A stretch of 64,000 nt of DNA from Acidimicrobiaceae bacterium (GTDB taxonomy: Bacteria > Actinomycetota > Acidimicrobiia > Acidimicrobiales > Ilumatobacteraceae): NCBI GenBank assembly GCA_020637235.1, contig JACJWG010000003.1, positions 248,001 to 312,000 of the forward strand, given 5' to 3'. Made by a program: the position numbers and the translations under genes. Below the pieces are notes generated by a model. The model was given only the letters and a program-made list of their open reading frames with translations, searched no databases and was not told the origin of the DNA. This document shows, piece after piece, positions 38,134 through 47,140 of this stretch (positions within the stretch are counted from its first letter, which is position 1; each line of letters opens with the position of its first letter).

Positions 38134-38877
38134 TCAGACCCTGGTGCGGGTGAGCACGACCGTCGCCTCCGGCTCGAGCGCGCGCAACGCCGGGTGATGA
38201 CCGTCGACGAACCAGGTGGCACCGCTGCCGGCCAACACCGGCGCGACGCCGACGATCGCCGCGATCCGGTCGCGCCACGCGGCCAGCTCCGGCACCACGG
38301 CGATCGCCGCTGGCTCGAGGTCGTTCGGACCGTCGGCCGTGGGGCCACCGAGCCCGTCCCACGCCCGGTACGCGGCCGGCGTGCTGACGGCGAGCGGCGG
38401 CACGACGAGCGTGAGATCGAGCGGGATCGGCCGCAGCGGCTCGAGCACCTCGCCGATCCCGCGCACCCGTGCCCGTCCTCCCCGGACGCAGAACGGGATG
38501 TCGGCGCCCAGCCGTGACGCGGCGAGGAGATCGTCGAACCCCGCCCACCGCAGCACGGCGGCCGCGTCGGCCGAACCGCCCCCCAGCCCGCCGCCGTGCG
38601 GGATCACCTTGTGCAGGTGCACGTGGGCGCGGCGCCCGGCGAGACGCAGCGCCTTCGCGACGAGGTTCGAGTCGTCGAGCGGCACGCCGTCGGCGAACGG
38701 CCCACTCGCGTCGAGACCCTCGGCGTCGGGCCGGATCGTGAGTTCGTCGGCGAGCTCGAGCTCCACCATCTCGGCGTCGATGAGGTGGTAGCCGTCGTCG
38801 CGCACGCCGGTGATCCGGAGGGTGCGGGTCAACTTCGCCGGCGCGGCGATCGTGACCGATGCCTCGGTGGTGCTCAT
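38134..38877 (-). CDS. ispE: 4-diphosphocytidyl-2-C-methyl-D-erythritol kinase
   Basis: A 247-residue GHMP kinase of the MEP isoprenoid pathway, on the short side for IspE. Visible are APAKLTRTLRI with the substrate Lys, the ATP loop PHGGGLGGGSADAAAVL, and the catalytic Asp in LGADIPFCVRGG. The usual N-terminal KINL is KLTR here, so the conserved Asn that contacts substrate is replaced. The ATG at 38877 overlaps the rsmA stop (ATGA). Gene order with rsmA is the standard actinobacterial one and supports the assignment. Confidence 0.88.
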   Translation of the reverse strand: MSTTEASVTIAAPAKLTRTLRITGVRDDGYHLIDAEMVELELADELTIRPDAEGLDASGPFADGVPLDDSNLVAKALRLAGRRAHVHLHKVIPHGGGLGGGSADAAAVLRWAGFDDLLAASRLGADIPFCVRGGRARVRGIGEVLEPLRPIPLDLTLVVPPLAVSTPAAYRAWDGLGGPTADGPNDLEPAAIAVVPELAAWRDRIAAIVGVAPVLAGSGATWFVDGHHPALRALEPEATVVLTRTRV

Positions 38878-39698
38878 CGGCGCCGATCGTCCCACGTCTG
38901 CGCGAGGTGGCCCCACTCGACGACGTCGAGTTCCTCGGGCCGGCGCTGGGAGTCGATGCCGGCGGCCTCGAACACCTCGGGTGCCACCACGCCGGCCAGG
39001 GACCGGCGGAGCATCTTGCGGCGCTGGCCGAACGCAGTACGCACGAGATGGAACAGCGATGCCGGGTCGGCCGTGGTCGCGGGCGTCGATCGACGGGTGA
39101 TCTCGGCCAGCGCCGACTCGACGTTCGGGCGTGGCACGAACACACTCGCCGGTATCAGCCCCGCGATGCGGGCGGTCGACCAGTGTGCGATCTTCACGGT
39201 CACGGCGCCGTAGGCCGGGGTGCGCGGCGAGGCGCAGAATCGTTCTGCCACCTCACGTTGCACCATCACCAGCATCCGCTCGACCGCCGGGACCCCGTCG
39301 AGCAGATCGGCCACGAGCGGGGTCGCCACGTTGTACGGCAGGTTCGCGACGAGCACCCAGTGGTCGGCACCGGCGAGCACCTCGGTCCACTCGAGGCGCA
39401 TCGCGTCGCCCTCCACCACGGTGACGTTCGGGCAGTCGCGCACCACGTCGCGCAGGACCGGCACGATGCCGCGATCCACCTCCACCGCGACGACGGTGGC
39501 GCCGGTCTCCGCCAGTGCGAGGGTGAGCGACCCGAGTCCGGGCCCGATCTCGACGACGTGATCGCCGGGGCCCACCCCGGCGAGGCGGGCGATGCGACGC
39601 ACGGTGTTGGGATCGCCGACGAAGTTCTGGCCGAGGTCGCGTCGGGCCGCGAGCCCGTGCTCGGCCAGGAGGCGTTGGACGTCGGCACGTGAGAGCAC
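38874..39698 (-). CDS. rsmA: 16S rRNA (adenine1518/1519-N6)-dimethyltransferase
   Basis: A 274-residue SAM-dependent methyltransferase that dimethylates the two adenines of the 3' hairpin in 16S rRNA. Motifs are LGQNFVGDPNTVRRI at the start, VEIGPGLGSLT (SAM motif I) and VANLPYNVATPL (the NLPY motif IV). The GTG at 39698 (VLSRADVQRLL) was chosen; the open frame runs upstream through the previous gene. It lies 26 bases after the DPBB-like gene and overlaps ispE by four bases. Confidence 0.93.
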   Translation of the reverse strand: MLSRADVQRLLAEHGLAARRDLGQNFVGDPNTVRRIARLAGVGPGDHVVEIGPGLGSLTLALAETGATVVAVEVDRGIVPVLRDVVRDCPNVTVVEGDAMRLEWTEVLAGADHWVLVANLPYNVATPLVADLLDGVPAVERMLVMVQREVAERFCASPRTPAYGAVTVKIAHWSTARIAGLIPASVFVPRPNVESALAEITRRSTPATTADPASLFHLVRTAFGQRRKMLRRSLAGVVAPEVFEAAGIDSQRRPEELDVVEWGHLAQTWDDRRR

Positions 39699-39724
39699 GG
39701 AGACGAACGGGATCGACCGGCGGG

Positions 39725-40234
39725 TCAGTACGACAGCCGGATCGGGATCGGCGAGTCCCCGAGGTCGGCGATCTGGATGAAGAGGTCGGTGTCGATGCCG
39801 ACCGCGATGCCGTACGGGATCGCGACGCCGTTGGTGTTGCGACACGTGAGCGACAGCCCGTTGTCGATGTTGGTGATCGTGATCGCCACACCGGACGGCA
39901 CGCCGGGGGCCGAGCACTTGCGGTCGCCGGTCTCGGGCGGGAAACGCTTGTAGCTGGCCGAGCCCTCGATGACGTTGGGGCCCTTCGCATCGGGGATCGC
40001 GACGTCGATCACGGCAGGGGCCACGACCACCACCGTGTTGTCGAGGAACACCGGTAACTCGGGCTCGGTCGTGATCGTGACGGGCGACTCGCTCACCACC
40101 GGCGCCGGCAGGCCGGCCGCTGCGACGCCCGGCGTGGCGGCCGGATCGTCGCGGTCGAACAGCCAGATCGCCGGGAGCGCGACGATGGTGAACGCCGTGG
40201 CGAGCACCAACCTCCGCCGCTCGTGCACGTCCAT
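39725..40234 (-). CDS. Membrane-anchored protein with a possible RlpA-like double-psi beta-barrel, in the rpfB position
   Basis: A 169-residue protein. An N-terminal anchor follows a short charged end (about residues 8-26, LVLATAFTIVALPAIWLF). A Pro/Thr-rich stretch comes next, then a C-terminal domain opening with GSASYKRF and GVAITITNIDNGLSLTCR. This pattern recalls the GxASxY start and GxxVxVTNxxNGxSxxxR strands of RlpA-type barrels. In many actinobacteria this place between tatD and rsmA holds rpfB, a cell-wall-acting resuscitation factor, so a cell-wall role is plausible. The catalytic Asp of lytic barrels is not evident. ATG 40234 is preferred over an upstream start at 40270. Confidence 0.6.
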   Translation of the reverse strand: MDVHERRRLVLATAFTIVALPAIWLFDRDDPAATPGVAAAGLPAPVVSESPVTITTEPELPVFLDNTVVVVAPAVIDVAIPDAKGPNVIEGSASYKRFPPETGDRKCSAPGVPSGVAITITNIDNGLSLTCRNTNGVAIPYGIAVGIDTDLFIQIADLGDSPIPIRLSY

Positions 40235-40342
40235 GACGAAAAGGCTACGAACGACAGCCGTGAAAGGCAAGGCACCTCGTCACACGCCCGGGTGACCCGG
40301 GTGACACCCGGGCGAGCGAACCGTACGCGTCGCCGACGGCGG

Positions 40343-41131
40343 TCAGGACGTCGCGAGGGCGGGGAAGGCGGCTCGGGTGGCCTCGACGGTGGCTGCGGCG
40401 AAGGCGTCGAGCGGCACGTCGCGCAGGTCGGCGACGAACTGCGCCACGTGACTCACGAAGGCGGGCTGGTTGGGGCGCCCACGGCGGGGGACCGGTGCCA
40501 GGTAGGGGCTGTCGGTCTCGATCAGCAGCCGATCGGCCGGGCACAGGCGCGCTGCGGCCTGCAGATCGACGGCCGTCGTGAACGTGACGATGCCGCTGAA
40601 GCTGAGGAACGCGCCGCGGTCGAGGCAGCCTCGCGCCTCGGCAGGTCCGCCCGTGAAGCAGTGGAAGATCGTGCGCTCGGGCACGCCTTCGGCGTCGAGC
40701 ACGTCGAAGGTGTCGGCCCACGCGTCGCGGGTGTGGATCACGAGCGGCAGGTGGCGCTCGTGGGCGAGTTGGATCTGGGCGGCGAACACCTCGGCCTGCA
40801 CGTCTCGCGGGGAGTGCTCGTAGTACAGGTCGAAGCCGGCCTCGCCGATCGCGACCACCTGCGCCATGGCCGCCGGGTCGTCGAGGAACGGCACGATCGT
40901 GTCGATCCCGTGGACGGCCTCGTGCGGATGCAGCCCCACGGTGGCGTACACGCCGTCGTGCGCGGCCGCGATCTCGATCGCGGCACGTGTGGTGGCCTCG
41001 TCGCAGCCGACGTTCACCATCTGCACGATCCCCGCGGCGCGCGCCGCGGCGAGCACGTCGTCGAGCGCGACACCGCGCGTGTCGTACAGGTGGCAGTGGC
41101 TGTCGATCAGTTCGGGGCGCTGGTCGGTCAT
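40343..41131 (-). CDS. tatD: TatD-family metal-dependent DNase
   Basis: A 262-residue TIM-barrel hydrolase. Metal ligands are in place: DSHCHLY (HxH), Glu in AIGEAGFDLYY, His in LVIHTRDA and IFHCFTGG, and Asp in LIETDSPYLAP. TatD enzymes act as 3'-5' DNases in repair and quality control; older annotations call them deoxyribonucleases of the Tat locus. It begins 10 bases after metG, as in other actinobacteria. Confidence 0.95.
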   Translation of the reverse strand: MTDQRPELIDSHCHLYDTRGVALDDVLAAARAAGIVQMVNVGCDEATTRAAIEIAAAHDGVYATVGLHPHEAVHGIDTIVPFLDDPAAMAQVVAIGEAGFDLYYEHSPRDVQAEVFAAQIQLAHERHLPLVIHTRDAWADTFDVLDAEGVPERTIFHCFTGGPAEARGCLDRGAFLSFSGIVTFTTAVDLQAAARLCPADRLLIETDSPYLAPVPRRGRPNQPAFVSHVAQFVADLRDVPLDAFAAATVEATRAAFPALATS

Positions 41132-41141
41132 GCGCTCGTGC

Positions 41142-42644
41142 TCACTTGCGGGGGAAGAGGGGATCGCCCTTCACCACCGACACACCACCGGGGTAGGCAC
41201 CCCACGCGGCGGCATCGGGCAGGCGCTGGTCGCTCACGCGGCCGGGCAGGCCGATGCGCTCCCACACGGTCTGGCACGTCGACGGCAGCGCCGGCGAGGC
41301 GAGGATCGCCACGATCCGCAACGCCTCGAGCGCGTCGCCCATCACGGCATCCACCTCGGCGCCGGGCTCGGCCTTCCACGGCTCGTTCGCCTCCAGGTAC
41401 GCGTTGGTGGCGCGGATGAGCGACCACGTGGCCTCGAGCGCCCGGTTGGGCTGCACCTCGGCCCAGCCGGTGGCGGTGCCCTCCCAGGCGCTGGCGGCGG
41501 CCTCGGCGAGAGGCGAGTCGGTGCGCGGCGCCGGCCCGACGCCGTCGCACTTCTTGCCCACGACCGTCGCGACGCGCGACAACAGGTTGCCGAGGTTGTT
41601 GGCGAGGTCGCTGTTGTACCGGCCGATCAGGCCCTCGTAGGTGAAGTCGCCGTCGTGGCCGTAGGTGGTGTCTGCCAGCACGTAGTAGCGGAAGCCGTCC
41701 ACGCCGACGTCGTCGATCAGGTCGAGCGGGTTCACCACGTTGCCCGAGGTCTTGCTCATCTTCTCACCGCCGACGAGCAACCATCCGCCGACCGCCCAGC
41801 CGGCGGGCGGCTCGATCCCGGCCGACAGCAGCATCGCCGGCCAGTACACGCAGTGGTGCCGGATGATGTCCTTGCCGATCAGGTGCCGCGCCGGCCACCA
41901 CTGCTCGAACCGCTCCTGGTCGGTGCCGTAGCCGACGGCGGTGATGTAGTTGGCCAGTGCGTCGAACCACACGTAGGCGACGTGCTTCGGGTCCCACGGC
42001 AGCGGGATGCCCCATTGCAGCGAGGTGCGACTGACGCTGAAGTCGCGCAGCCCGCCGCGGATGAGCCCGAGCGCCTCGTTGCCGCGGAACTCGGGCACGA
42101 TCGCGCCGGGATGCGCGGCGTACCAGTCGAGCAGCCGGTCCTGGAAGCGGCTGAGGCGGAAGAAGTAGTTCTCCTCCTCGAAGTACTCGACCGTCCGCTT
42201 GTGGATCGGGCACAGGTCGCCCTCGAGCAGCTCCTCGTCCGAGTAGTACTCCTCGCAGGCGACGCAGTACTTGCCGGCGTACACGTCGAGCTCGATGTCG
42301 CCGGCGTCGTAGCAGGCCTGCAGCAACTGCTGCACGCCCACCTTGTGGCGCGCCTCGGTGGTGCGGATGAAGTCGTCGTTGCTGATGCCCAGTCGCCGCC
42401 ACGCCTCCTGGAACTGCGGAGCGATCTCGTCGGTGAACTGCTGGGGCGTCTTGCCGGCGGCGTCGGCGGCCTGCTGGATCTTCAGGCCGTGCTCGTCGGT
42501 GCCGGTGAGGTAGTGCACGTCCTCGCCGAGCAGCCGGTGCCAGCGGGCGAGGGCGTCACCGATGATCGTCGTGTACGCGTGCCCCAGGTGCGGCTTCGCG
42601 TTGACGTAGTAGATCGGGGTCGTGAGGTAGTAGGGCGAGGTCAT
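41142..42644 (-). CDS. metG: Methionyl-tRNA synthetase
   Basis: A 500-residue class I synthetase. The signature HIGH is PHLGHAYT at about 18-25 and KMSKS is GEKMSKTSGN. The connective peptide carries a single zinc knuckle (YCVACEEYY..DLCPIH), placing it with the one-zinc MetG1 type. The anticodon-binding helical domain follows (RYNSDLANNLGNLLSR). The C-terminal dimerisation domain of longer enzymes is absent, normal for this type. A possible -10 (TATCCT, minus strand) lies about 110 bases upstream. Confidence 0.97.
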   Translation of the reverse strand: MTSPYYLTTPIYYVNAKPHLGHAYTTIIGDALARWHRLLGEDVHYLTGTDEHGLKIQQAADAAGKTPQQFTDEIAPQFQEAWRRLGISNDDFIRTTEARHKVGVQQLLQACYDAGDIELDVYAGKYCVACEEYYSDEELLEGDLCPIHKRTVEYFEEENYFFRLSRFQDRLLDWYAAHPGAIVPEFRGNEALGLIRGGLRDFSVSRTSLQWGIPLPWDPKHVAYVWFDALANYITAVGYGTDQERFEQWWPARHLIGKDIIRHHCVYWPAMLLSAGIEPPAGWAVGGWLLVGGEKMSKTSGNVVNPLDLIDDVGVDGFRYYVLADTTYGHDGDFTYEGLIGRYNSDLANNLGNLLSRVATVVGKKCDGVGPAPRTDSPLAEAAASAWEGTATGWAEVQPNRALEATWSLIRATNAYLEANEPWKAEPGAEVDAVMGDALEALRIVAILASPALPSTCQTVWERIGLPGRVSDQRLPDAAAWGAYPGGVSVVKGDPLFPRK

Positions 42645-42808
42645 GGGAGGTCCTTTCGCGGAGTCGGGGAATGGCGGATCGACGGCTGGTCAGGAGCCGG
42701 TGCGCATTCGACGGGGCGAAAGGTGATGACGTACCACGACGCACAGGATAGGGGCTCACCGACGGTGGCTCGCAACGACTTCGGTGACGCGTCCGGTCGG
42801 CGGCCACA

Positions 42809-43603
42809 ATGGCCTCGATGAGCGAGTTCGATGACGCAACGGTGGTGGCCGACGACGGCACGACACAGATCCACGACGGCTGGGACATCAACGGCAACGC
42901 CAACGGCGGCTACCTGATGGCGCTCGCCGCGAGCGGGCTGCGGCGCATCGCCGACCGCCCCGACCCGGTGACGGTGACCGCGCACTACCTCGCACCGGGG
43001 CGTCCGGGCGACGCGCGAGTCACCGGCTCGGTCGTGAAGGCGGGCAAGCGATTCACCACCGTGTCGGGGGCGCTCGAGTCGGGAGGCCGGACGAACATCC
43101 AGGTGCTGGCGGCCTTCGGCGACCTCGCATCGAACGCGGCGTCGGAGTTCGTGTCGATGAACGGCGCGCCACCCGATCTGCCGCCGATCGAGCAGTGCAC
43201 GCCTCGTGAGGCCAACGGCGCGGTCCCGACCGCGTTGATGAACCGCCTGATGGTGCGCCTCCATCCCGAGCACACCGGCTGGTTGCGGGGCGAACGAAGC
43301 GGCACCGGCGAGATGGCCGGCTGGTTCGGCTTCGCCGACGGCCGACCGCTCGACACGCTCTCGTTGCTGCTCGTGGCCGACGCGCTGCCGCCGGCGGTGT
43401 TCAACCTCGACATCCCGTCGGGCTGGGTGCCCACCGTCGAGCTCACCGTGCACGTGCGTGCCGTGCCCGCCCCCGGTCCGGTGCGGTGCGTGTTCCGCAC
43501 CCGCTTCGTGCACGGCGGCATGTTCGAAGAGGACGGCGAGGTGTGGGACGCGAACGGGACGCTGGTGGCGCTCAGCCGTCAGCTGGCACTGCTGCCGCGC
43601 TGA
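42809..43603 (+). CDS. Acyl-CoA thioesterase-like double hot-dog protein
   Basis: A 264-residue protein with two hot-dog folds. The opening HDGWDINGNANGGYLMAL and the strand VTVTAHYLAPGRPG are typical of thioesterases of the 4HBT_3/TesB-like group. The second fold ends with GEVWDANGTLVALSRQLALL, the conserved closing strand. It probably hydrolyses acyl-CoA esters; chain-length preference cannot be read. A second ATG nine bases in (42818) is an alternative start. Its 3' end overlaps the convergent HAD-hydrolase gene by 25 bases. Confidence 0.82.
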   Translation: MASMSEFDDATVVADDGTTQIHDGWDINGNANGGYLMALAASGLRRIADRPDPVTVTAHYLAPGRPGDARVTGSVVKAGKRFTTVSGALESGGRTNIQVLAAFGDLASNAASEFVSMNGAPPDLPPIEQCTPREANGAVPTALMNRLMVRLHPEHTGWLRGERSGTGEMAGWFGFADGRPLDTLSLLLVADALPPAVFNLDIPSGWVPTVELTVHVRAVPAPGPVRCVFRTRFVHGGMFEEDGEVWDANGTLVALSRQLALLPR

Positions 43604-44385
43604 GCTGCGTACTTCATCCCCGCGACGAACGACCCGATCGCGAGCGAGCCCGCGGCCACGCCCTGCGAGGTACGTCGCACCACCGCTTTCGTGCGCCGGC
43701 TGAAGATCACGATCGGCCAGCCGCGCCGGTGAGCGACACGTTCGAGCTTGCCGTCGGGGTTGACCGCGACCGGGTGCCCCACCGCTTCGAGCATCGGCAG
43801 ATCGCTCGCCGAGTCGCTGTACGCATAGCACTGAGCGAGGTCGAGCCCCTCCCAGCGCGCGAGCTCCTCGATCGCGTCCACCTTGCCCGGCCCGTAGCAG
43901 AACGGACCGGCGAGACGGCCGGTGTACACACCGTCGACGATCTCGCTGACCGTGGCGATCCCGCCGGTCATACCCAGGGCCGCGGCGAGGGGGCTCACCA
44001 GCTCGACCGGTGACGCCGACACGATGTACGTGGCCCGCCCGGCATGGCGGTGCATCTCGACCAGTTGGTGCGCCTCGGGCCGCACACGCTCCATCAGCTT
44101 CGGCACCATGTCGGTGTTGAGTCCGACGAGGTCGTCGCGACGCACCCCCTTCACCGCGCCGAGGATGCGATCCCGCACGCCGTGGGACGTCTCGTCGCTG
44201 GCGCCGCTCAGCCGGAAGGCGAGCGCGGACAGCGCATCGCGCACGAACTGGCGTTTGGCGACGAGCCCGGCGCGCCACGCGGCGATGCCGAACACCCAGG
44301 TGCTCGATCCGCTGATGAGGGTGCGGTCGAGGTCGAAGAACGCAGCGCTCGGCCCGGTGCTCGCGATCTCGGCGTACTCGGTCAT
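43579..44385 (-). CDS. HAD-IB family hydrolase (SerB-like phosphatase)
   Basis: A 268-residue HAD-superfamily phosphatase. Motif I is FFDLDRTLISGSS (nucleophile Asp), motif II is IVSASP, the Lys of motif III is in GPGKVDAI, and motif IV is YSDSASDLPML. The subgroup is named after phosphoserine phosphatase but actinobacterial members may act on other phosphates, including lipid precursors. Its ATG overlaps the rsmI stop (ATGA), so it is in one operon with DUF192 and rsmI. A hydrophobic C-terminal helix might touch the membrane. Confidence 0.85.
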   Translation of the reverse strand: MTEYAEIASTGPSAAFFDLDRTLISGSSTWVFGIAAWRAGLVAKRQFVRDALSALAFRLSGASDETSHGVRDRILGAVKGVRRDDLVGLNTDMVPKLMERVRPEAHQLVEMHRHAGRATYIVSASPVELVSPLAAALGMTGGIATVSEIVDGVYTGRLAGPFCYGPGKVDAIEELARWEGLDLAQCYAYSDSASDLPMLEAVGHPVAVNPDGKLERVAHRRGWPIVIFSRRTKAVVRRTSQGVAAGSLAIGSFVAGMKYAAQRGSSAS

Positions 44386-45272
44386 GGCAGGGGGTCGGGC
44401 TCCGTGGGGCGAGGCAGGCTCGTGGCGAGGTCGAACACCCGACGCTTCGGCACGCCGAGTGCTGCTGTCACCGTAGCGACCGCGTCCTTGCGCGTGCTGC
44501 CGCGGGCGAGTGCCTCGCGGAGCGCGGCCCGGATGGTGTCGTCGTCGGCGTCGGGCGCCGGCGGGGCGCCGGCGAGCACGATCACGTACTCGCCACGGGG
44601 CTCGACGTGGTCGACGTGGACGGTGGCCTCCGCCAGCGTGCCGCGCCAGACCTCCTCGTGCAGCTTCGTGAGTTCGCGGGCGAGCGCCACCTGCCGGTCG
44701 GGTCCACAGGCCGCGAACAGGTCACCGACGGTGCGAGCCAGCCGGTGTGGCGCCTCGTACAGCACGATCGTCCGGCGTTCGTCGGCGACGTCGGCGATCC
44801 GGTGCGTCCGTTCGCTCCCGCTGCGCGGCAGGAAGCCCTCGAACACGAAGCGCGTCGTCGGCAGCCCGCTCAGCACCAGCGCCATCACGACGGCTGCCGG
44901 ACCGGGCACGGCGGACACGTCGTGCCCGGCGTCGAGCACGGCGCGCACCAGGTGCTCGCCCGGGTCGCTGATGCCGGGGGTGCCGGCGTCGCTGACGAGT
45001 GCGACGTCGTGCCCGGCGGCCAGCAGGTCGAGCACCTCGGCGATGCGGGCGATCTCGGTGTGCTCGTTGGCCACCACCATGCGGGCCGACACCCCGGCGT
45101 GCTGCAACAGCCGTCCGGTTCGTCGGGTGTCCTCGCAACACACCAGTGCGGCGGCGCGCAACGCGTCGGCGGCTCGGGGCGACAGGTCGCCGAGGTTGCC
45201 GATCGGGGTGGCGACGAGGACGAGGCGGCCCTGCCCGGATCGGCCCATCGGGACGGGCTCCGGCGCGGTCAC
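44382..45272 (-). CDS. rsmI: 16S rRNA (cytidine1402-2'-O)-methyltransferase
   Basis: A 296-residue SAM-dependent methyltransferase of the tetrapyrrole-methylase fold. ATPIGNLGDLSPRA, CCEDTRRTGRLL and VSDAGTPGISDPG are the three characteristic motifs, and YEAPHRLARTV closes the active-site side. It modifies C1402 of 16S rRNA in the decoding centre. The GTG start at 45272 overlaps the DUF192 stop by four bases, and the stop overlaps the HAD gene: a tightly coupled three-gene unit. Confidence 0.95.
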   Translation of the reverse strand: MTAPEPVPMGRSGQGRLVLVATPIGNLGDLSPRAADALRAAALVCCEDTRRTGRLLQHAGVSARMVVANEHTEIARIAEVLDLLAAGHDVALVSDAGTPGISDPGEHLVRAVLDAGHDVSAVPGPAAVVMALVLSGLPTTRFVFEGFLPRSGSERTHRIADVADERRTIVLYEAPHRLARTVGDLFAACGPDRQVALARELTKLHEEVWRGTLAEATVHVDHVEPRGEYVIVLAGAPPAPDADDDTIRAALREALARGSTRKDAVATVTAALGVPKRRVFDLATSLPRPTEPDPLP

Positions 45273-45598
45273 CGGCGCAGCTCGATCACGATCCCGACGT
45301 GCAGCCCCCATCGCGCGAACGCGCCGGCCTCTGCCTCGATCACCGAACGCGACCGGGGGACGGGTGCGCCGAGTCGGTTCCGGTGCATCCGGACGGTCTT
45401 GAGCACGTTGCCGTCGGCGTCGAGGTACGCCACGTCGAGCGGGAACCTCATGCCGAAGGTGTGGATCCAGCGGCATCCGTCGACGACGAACGCCCCGTCG
45501 AGGCCGTCGCGGCCGAGCAGGCCCTTGTTGCGAGAGCGCCGATCGGTCGTCACCTCGGCCGACGCCATCACGATGCCGTCGCTCACGATCCACGCCAC
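45269..45598 (-). CDS. DUF192 family protein
   Basis: A 109-residue protein. The hallmarks SRNKGLLGRDGLDGAF, RWIHTFGMRFPLDVAYLDADGN and VIEAEAGAFARWGL are those of DUF192 (YdfB/PF02643), usually a small, often secreted beta-rich protein of unknown function. There is no signal peptide here. It is first in the operon with rsmI and the HAD phosphatase. Confidence 0.9.
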   Translation of the reverse strand: MAWIVSDGIVMASAEVTTDRRSRNKGLLGRDGLDGAFVVDGCRWIHTFGMRFPLDVAYLDADGNVLKTVRMHRNRLGAPVPRSRSVIEAEAGAFARWGLHVGIVIELRR

Positions 45599-45657
45599 GG
45601 CGACAGCCTACGGGGCCGCTGCGCCGCCGCCCGGTCGAGCCGCGGTACGTTCGGCCG

Positions 45658-47082
45658 GTGACCGACTCGCCTCCGCCCTGGTACCGATCCGCCGCCGAGC
45701 AGGCCGCCCTGGTGCGCGCCGGCGACCTGTCGCCGGTCGAGTCGGTCGAACTCGCGCTCGCCCGGATCGGTCAGGTGCACCCCGAGCTCAACTGCTTCGC
45801 CCACGTGTGGGCCGAGGAGGCGCTCGGCGAGGCCCGCGCCCTGAGCGACGTGCCCGCCGACCGGCGCGGACCGCTGCACGGCGTCCCCGTGGCGGTGAAG
45901 GAGACGACACAGGTGGCAGGTCGGCGTTTCACGGCCGGATCGCGCACCCACGAGCACACGATCGCCGACCACGACGCCTACGTGACCGGTGCGCTTCGTC
46001 GAGCCGGCGCGATCGTGGTCGGCGCCACCACCAGCCCCGAATTCGCACACACGCTCCAGACCGACGGACCGCTGTGGGGCACCACGCGCAACCCGTGGAA
46101 CACCTCGCTCACCCCCGGCGGGTCGTCGGGTGGGAGCGCGGCAGCGGTGGCGACCGGCTGCGTGGCGCTGGCCGAGGGCAGCGACATGGGTGGGTCGGTG
46201 CGGATCCCGGCGTCGTGGTGCGGGATCGTGGGGCTGAAGCCGGGCATCGGCCGGATCCCGATGGACGTGCTGCCGGGGCTGTTCGACTCGCTCAGCCACC
46301 ACGGCCCGCTCGCCCGCAGCGTCGACGACGCGCGCCTGTTCCTGCGTTGCACCCAGGGCCCCGACGAACGCGACATCGTGTCGGTCACCACACCGCTCGA
46401 TCTGTCCGGTCCGACCGCCGCCGACGTACGCGGCATGCGGTTCGGGCTGAGCATCGACCTCGGCAGCTGGTATGTGCACCCCGAGATCGAGGCAGCGGTG
46501 GTGGCCGCCGCGGCGGCGCTGGAGGCGGCGGGCGCGATCGTCGAGCCGGTCGATCCGGGGCTCGGCGAGGCCGAGGAGCAGATGTGGATCCAGCTGTGGG
46601 GTGTGTTCATGTCGGGCTACTTCGGCCATCTCGTCGACGAGCACGCCGCGGTGATGGACCCGGACGTGCTCCGGCTGATCGAACTCGGCGAATCGCTCGG
46701 CGCGACGGAGGTGAAGCGCCTCGAGGTGCAGCGCACCGAGACGTGGCGGAAGGTGGCCGGCGTGCTGGCCGGACGCGACGCACTGCTGTGCCCGACGATG
46801 GCGATGCCGCCGGTGCCCGCGGCGAAGGCCGATCGGGTGCGCCCGCCCCGGCCCACCGACGGCAGGTACCACGCCGACGACATGACGTCGGTGTTCAATC
46901 TGGTCGCGCCGTGCCCGGCGCTCAGCGTGCCGTGCGGCGTGCACGCCGCCGAGCCGTACGCCGGCGTGCCGATCGGTCTGCAGATCGTGGGGCACCGCTG
47001 GCGTGAGGACACCGTGTTGCAGGTGGGCCGCGCCGTCGAGGTGGCCCTCCCCGACGTGAGCGCCCGCCGTCCCCCGATCTGA
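45658..47082 (+). CDS. Amidase signature family enzyme
   Basis: A 474-residue hydrolase of the amidase signature family. The catalytic Lys-cisSer-Ser triad is visible: Lys in VPVAVKETTQV, the Gly/Ser-rich loop PGGSSGGSAAAVATG, and the nucleophile region GSDMGGSVRIPASWCG. Family members cleave amides, from GatA in tRNA transamidation to nitrilase-pathway amidases; no neighbour suggests the GatCAB role. The start GTG at 45658 is 59 bases from the divergent DUF192 gene. Confidence 0.92.
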   Translation: MTDSPPPWYRSAAEQAALVRAGDLSPVESVELALARIGQVHPELNCFAHVWAEEALGEARALSDVPADRRGPLHGVPVAVKETTQVAGRRFTAGSRTHEHTIADHDAYVTGALRRAGAIVVGATTSPEFAHTLQTDGPLWGTTRNPWNTSLTPGGSSGGSAAAVATGCVALAEGSDMGGSVRIPASWCGIVGLKPGIGRIPMDVLPGLFDSLSHHGPLARSVDDARLFLRCTQGPDERDIVSVTTPLDLSGPTAADVRGMRFGLSIDLGSWYVHPEIEAAVVAAAAALEAAGAIVEPVDPGLGEAEEQMWIQLWGVFMSGYFGHLVDEHAAVMDPDVLRLIELGESLGATEVKRLEVQRTETWRKVAGVLAGRDALLCPTMAMPPVPAAKADRVRPPRPTDGRYHADDMTSVFNLVAPCPALSVPCGVHAAEPYAGVPIGLQIVGHRWREDTVLQVGRAVEVALPDVSARRPPI

Positions 47083-47087
47083 CCTCG

Positions 47088-47134
47088 TTCTGGTCGCGCA
47101 TGCTCACGCTCAGCGTGAAGATACGCGACCAGAA
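47088..47134. terminator. Bidirectional stem-loop between amidase and Lrp genes
   Basis: TTCTGGTCGCG (47088-47098) pairs perfectly with CGCGACCAGAA (47124-47134). Inside, TCACGCT and AGCGTGA form a second 7-bp stem around one base. It lies between two convergent 3' ends (47082 and 47141), so it can stop transcription from both. Confidence 0.7.
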
Positions 47135-47140
47135 GTGTGG

